From Acetobacterium sp965140355 (GTDB lineage Bacteria; Bacillota; Clostridia; Eubacteriales; Eubacteriaceae), in NCBI GenBank assembly GCA_965140355.1, contig OZ223194.1, forward strand, positions 1,774,343 to 1,838,342: a stretch of 64,000 bases of DNA, read 5' to 3'. A model generated the notes under the pieces. It was not told the DNA's origin, made no database searches, and saw nothing but the letters and a program-made list of their open reading frames with translations. Below are positions 61,762 through 64,000 of the stretch, piece by piece. Made by a program: the position numbers and the translations under genes. Position 1 is the stretch's first letter; each line of letters starts with the position of its first letter.

Positions 61762-63051
61762 ATGAATACATTTATTGAAGATATTTTTGCCAGAGAAATA
61801 TTGGACTCGCGCGGCAACCCAACCATTGAAGTCGATGTGACCTTGGAAGATGGGACGATGGGCAGAAGCAGTGTTCCGTCAGGAGCCTCCACAGGTGCTT
61901 TTGAAGCCGTCGAACTGCGAGATGACGAGGCTGACCGATATCAGGGAAAAGGTGTTTTAAAAGCTGTGGACAGTGTGGCTTATGCTTTGGAATTTTTAGT
62001 CGGAATGGATGCCACTGATCAGCTCGCCATTGATGCGACATTAATCTCTTTAGACGGCACCGAAAACAAGAGCAAACTGGGTGCCAACGCGATTTTAGGA
62101 ATTTCCATGGCCACCGCTCACGCCGCAGCTAAATCATTGGGAATGCCACTTTATCGATATTTGGGTGGCATTAACGCGAAGTTGCTGCCAACCCCGATGA
62201 TGAATATTCTAAACGGCGGCGAACATGCTGACAACAATGTTGATATTCAAGAATTTTTAATTATGCCCGTCGGCGCAAGTTCGTTTAAAGAAGCGGTACG
62301 GATGGGTTCGGAAGTATTCCATCAGCTAAAAAAGGTTTTGGCCGAACGCGGTCTGGCGACTTCCGTGGGTGATGAAGGTGGATTTGCCCCAAATTTAAAA
62401 TCCAATGAAGAAGCGTTGCAACTAATTGTGCAGGCCATTGAAGGGGCCGGATACAAACCCGGAGCCGATGTTCAACTGGCGATGGACGTGGCAGCATCCG
62501 AAATATATAATAAAGAAACGAAAAAGTATTTTTTAGCGGGCGAAGGGGTTGAAAAAACAGCGGAGGAAATGATTGCGTTTTATGAAATGCTGATCGAAAA
62601 ATATCCGATTATTTCGATTGAAGACGGTCTCGATGAAGAAGATTGGGACGGTTGGGCGATTATGACCAAGCGTTTGGGCAATAAAATCCAATTAATTGGG
62701 GATGATATCTTTGTGACGAATACTAAACGACTAAAACGCGGAATTGATGAAGGGGTCGGTAATTCCATTTTAGTAAAAGTCAATCAGATTGGCACCATGA
62801 CAGAAACCATGGATACTATTGAAATGGCCAAACGGGCCGGTTATACCGTGGTTGTTTCACATCGTTCAGGTGAAACCGAAGATGTAACCATTGCCGATCT
62901 GGTGGTGGCGGTTAATGCCGGGCAAATAAAAACTGGGGCGCCGTCGAGAACGGATCGGGTCGCTAAATATAATCAACTGATGCGAATTGAAGAACAACTG
63001 GGGTTGCTTTCTGCTTATGCCGGAAAAGATGCTTTTTACAATATTAAATAA
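61762..63051 (+). CDS. eno: enolase
   Basis: This glycolytic enzyme of 429 residues interconverts 2-phosphoglycerate and phosphoenolpyruvate. Start ATG 61762 is set by GGAGG five bases upstream; an earlier in-frame ATG at 61714 would add 16 residues foreign to the family. Motifs: AREILDSRGNPTIEVDV, GRSSVPSGASTGAFEAVELRD, DEGGFAPNL, the Mg ligands in MDVAASE, SIEDGLDEEDW and LIGDDIFVTN, and KVNQIGT and SHRSGETED near the active site. Confidence 0.97.
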   Translation: MNTFIEDIFAREILDSRGNPTIEVDVTLEDGTMGRSSVPSGASTGAFEAVELRDDEADRYQGKGVLKAVDSVAYALEFLVGMDATDQLAIDATLISLDGTENKSKLGANAILGISMATAHAAAKSLGMPLYRYLGGINAKLLPTPMMNILNGGEHADNNVDIQEFLIMPVGASSFKEAVRMGSEVFHQLKKVLAERGLATSVGDEGGFAPNLKSNEEALQLIVQAIEGAGYKPGADVQLAMDVAASEIYNKETKKYFLAGEGVEKTAEEMIAFYEMLIEKYPIISIEDGLDEEDWDGWAIMTKRLGNKIQLIGDDIFVTNTKRLKRGIDEGVGNSILVKVNQIGTMTETMDTIEMAKRAGYTVVVSHRSGETEDVTIADLVVAVNAGQIKTGAPSRTDRVAKYNQLMRIEEQLGLLSAYAGKDAFYNIK

Positions 63052-63084
63052 GAAGTTTAAACAAAAAAATAAGGAAGTGAAATT

Positions 63085-64000
63085 ATGTATTTGAAAGGTC
63101 TGGGAATTGCCTGCCATCCACCGGTGTTAATACCGGAGGTGGGAGAAGGCAGAGAAAATGAAGCACAAAAAACCATTCGGGGATTAAGAGATCTGGGCAT
63201 GAAAGTTGCTGAGATCAAACCGCAGGTAATTGTTTGTATTACACCTCATGGCAATGTTTTTCGAGATGGGGTTGCGGTTGTTTACGAAAATCGCTTGCAG
63301 GGTGATTTGGAAAATTTTGGTCATCCTGAAATTAGGATGGAAAAAGAATGCGATATGGGACTTTTAGATGAACTAAACATCGGGTTTGGAAAAAATCAGT
63401 GCCATACGATTTTTTTAAATCAAAAAATTGCCGACGAATATAAAATAGAACTGAATATTGACCATGGGTTATTGATACCGCTTTATTTCATTGAAAAATA
63501 TTATCGCAGTTATAAAATAGTTCATATAACTATCGGCGAACTGAGTTTAATTGAACTCTATCGAATGGGAAAAGTTATTCGTGAAGCAGTTGAAGCAAAT
63601 GGTAAAGATGCGATGATATTGGCTTCGGCCGATCTTTCCCATTGTCTTAAAGATGAAGGACCGTATGCATTTAACCCAATGGGACCACTTTTTGATGAAA
63701 ATATTGTCAGTGGAATCAAAGATAAGAATTACTATTCCATTTTGACCATTCCCCACCAGGTCTATGAACCAGCCGGACAATGCGGCTTAAGACCGATTAT
63801 TATGGGATTAGGCGCCACTGATGGTTTGGCAACCGAAGCGGCGGTATTTTCCTATGAAGGGCCTTTTGGAGTGGGTTACATGTCGGCGTTTATCGATCTT
63901 CAGGACGAAAAAATTCCCAGTCTTTTGGATCGTTATGAAAAAGATAAAATGTTAAACTATAAAGAACGACGATTAAATGAAAGTTCTTATGTCGCGCTGG
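63085..64000 (+). CDS. AmmeMemoRadiSam system protein: MEMO domain with start of AMMECR1 domain (cut by window end)
   Basis: The frame is open to the window end. The first 260 residues are a MEMO (AmmeMemoRadiSam protein B) dioxygenase-like domain: GIACHPPVLIPEVG (conserved His), VCITPHGNVF, NIDHGLLIPLYFI, ILASADLSHCL, and VYEPAGQCGLRPIIMGLGA. At the end ERRLNESSYVAL begins an AMMECR1 (protein A) domain, so this is an A/B fusion. The system is usually completed by a radical SAM protein, expected just downstream; its reaction is not well known. ATG 63085 follows AAGGAAGTGA. Confidence 0.9.
   Translation, partial: MYLKGLGIACHPPVLIPEVGEGRENEAQKTIRGLRDLGMKVAEIKPQVIVCITPHGNVFRDGVAVVYENRLQGDLENFGHPEIRMEKECDMGLLDELNIGFGKNQCHTIFLNQKIADEYKIELNIDHGLLIPLYFIEKYYRSYKIVHITIGELSLIELYRMGKVIREAVEANGKDAMILASADLSHCLKDEGPYAFNPMGPLFDENIVSGIKDKNYYSILTIPHQVYEPAGQCGLRPIIMGLGATDGLATEAAVFSYEGPFGVGYMSAFIDLQDEKIPSLLDRYEKDKMLNYKERRLNESSYVAL

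Overview
The window reads as chromosomal DNA of a low-GC anaerobic Firmicute of the Clostridia. An acetogen of the Eubacteriaceae, Acetobacterium or close kin, is my best guess. Support: a bifunctional AdhE plus two further iron-type alcohol dehydrogenases, a 2-oxoacid:ferredoxin oxidoreductase, a small AcsC-like iron-sulfur protein, a B12-riboswitch-controlled alpha-ribazole salvage pair, strong GGAGG ribosome binding sites, T-box control and a large SRP RNA with an Alu domain. The genus is inferred from gene content, not from a search.

Layout. 1-9 kb: end of a PAS/GGDEF/HD-GYP protein, beta-carbonic anhydrase, a lipoprotein serpin, UppP, a ferredoxin-nitroreductase, a FetAB-like exporter, methylthioribose kinase and a small lipoprotein. 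9-14 kb (minus strand): a PadR-controlled ABC exporter with two matching operators, then metY-metA for methionine. 13.7-17 kb (plus): a consensus promoter, an aromatic-rich leader peptide and a terminator (an attenuator) precede aroF-tyrA, followed by an aromatic-acid exporter-like protein. 17-19 kb (minus): cobalamin riboswitch, cblT-like, cblS-like. 19-26.6 kb: HD protein, cca, tatD, tRNA-Gln, small Fe-S protein, nitroreductase, phosphopantetheinyl transferase, a split chromate transporter, a membrane FMN-binding protein and a GNAT.

26.8-42.5 kb is a complete type I-B CRISPR-Cas locus on the minus strand: cas6-cas8b-cas7-cas5-cas3-cas4-cas1-cas2, an AT-rich leader, then 102 repeats and 101 spacers. 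Just upstream of cas6 lies the most interesting element of the window. A promoter abuts a decayed repeat, a 33-nt spacer-like segment and a second decayed repeat. The 5' end of that spacer-like segment matches (14 of 17 positions, TCA beside it) a site that runs into the -35 box of the cas6 promoter. This is the architecture expected of a crRNA-like RNA that guides Cascade to repress its own cas operon (a CreR-type autoregulator).

42.6-64 kb: iron ADH, Sel1 protein, 2-oxoacid:ferredoxin oxidoreductase (korBA-like), SRP RNA, second iron ADH, LysR, methyltransferase, a two-gene permease, small proteins, a UvrD-like helicase, LysR, adhE, a T-box-controlled phenylacetate-CoA ligase (possibly tryptophan-responsive), a DUF6440-like protein, enolase, and a MEMO/AMMECR1 protein cut by the window end. 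RNA-based regulation is dense here: attenuator, riboswitch, T-box and crRNA-like RNA.
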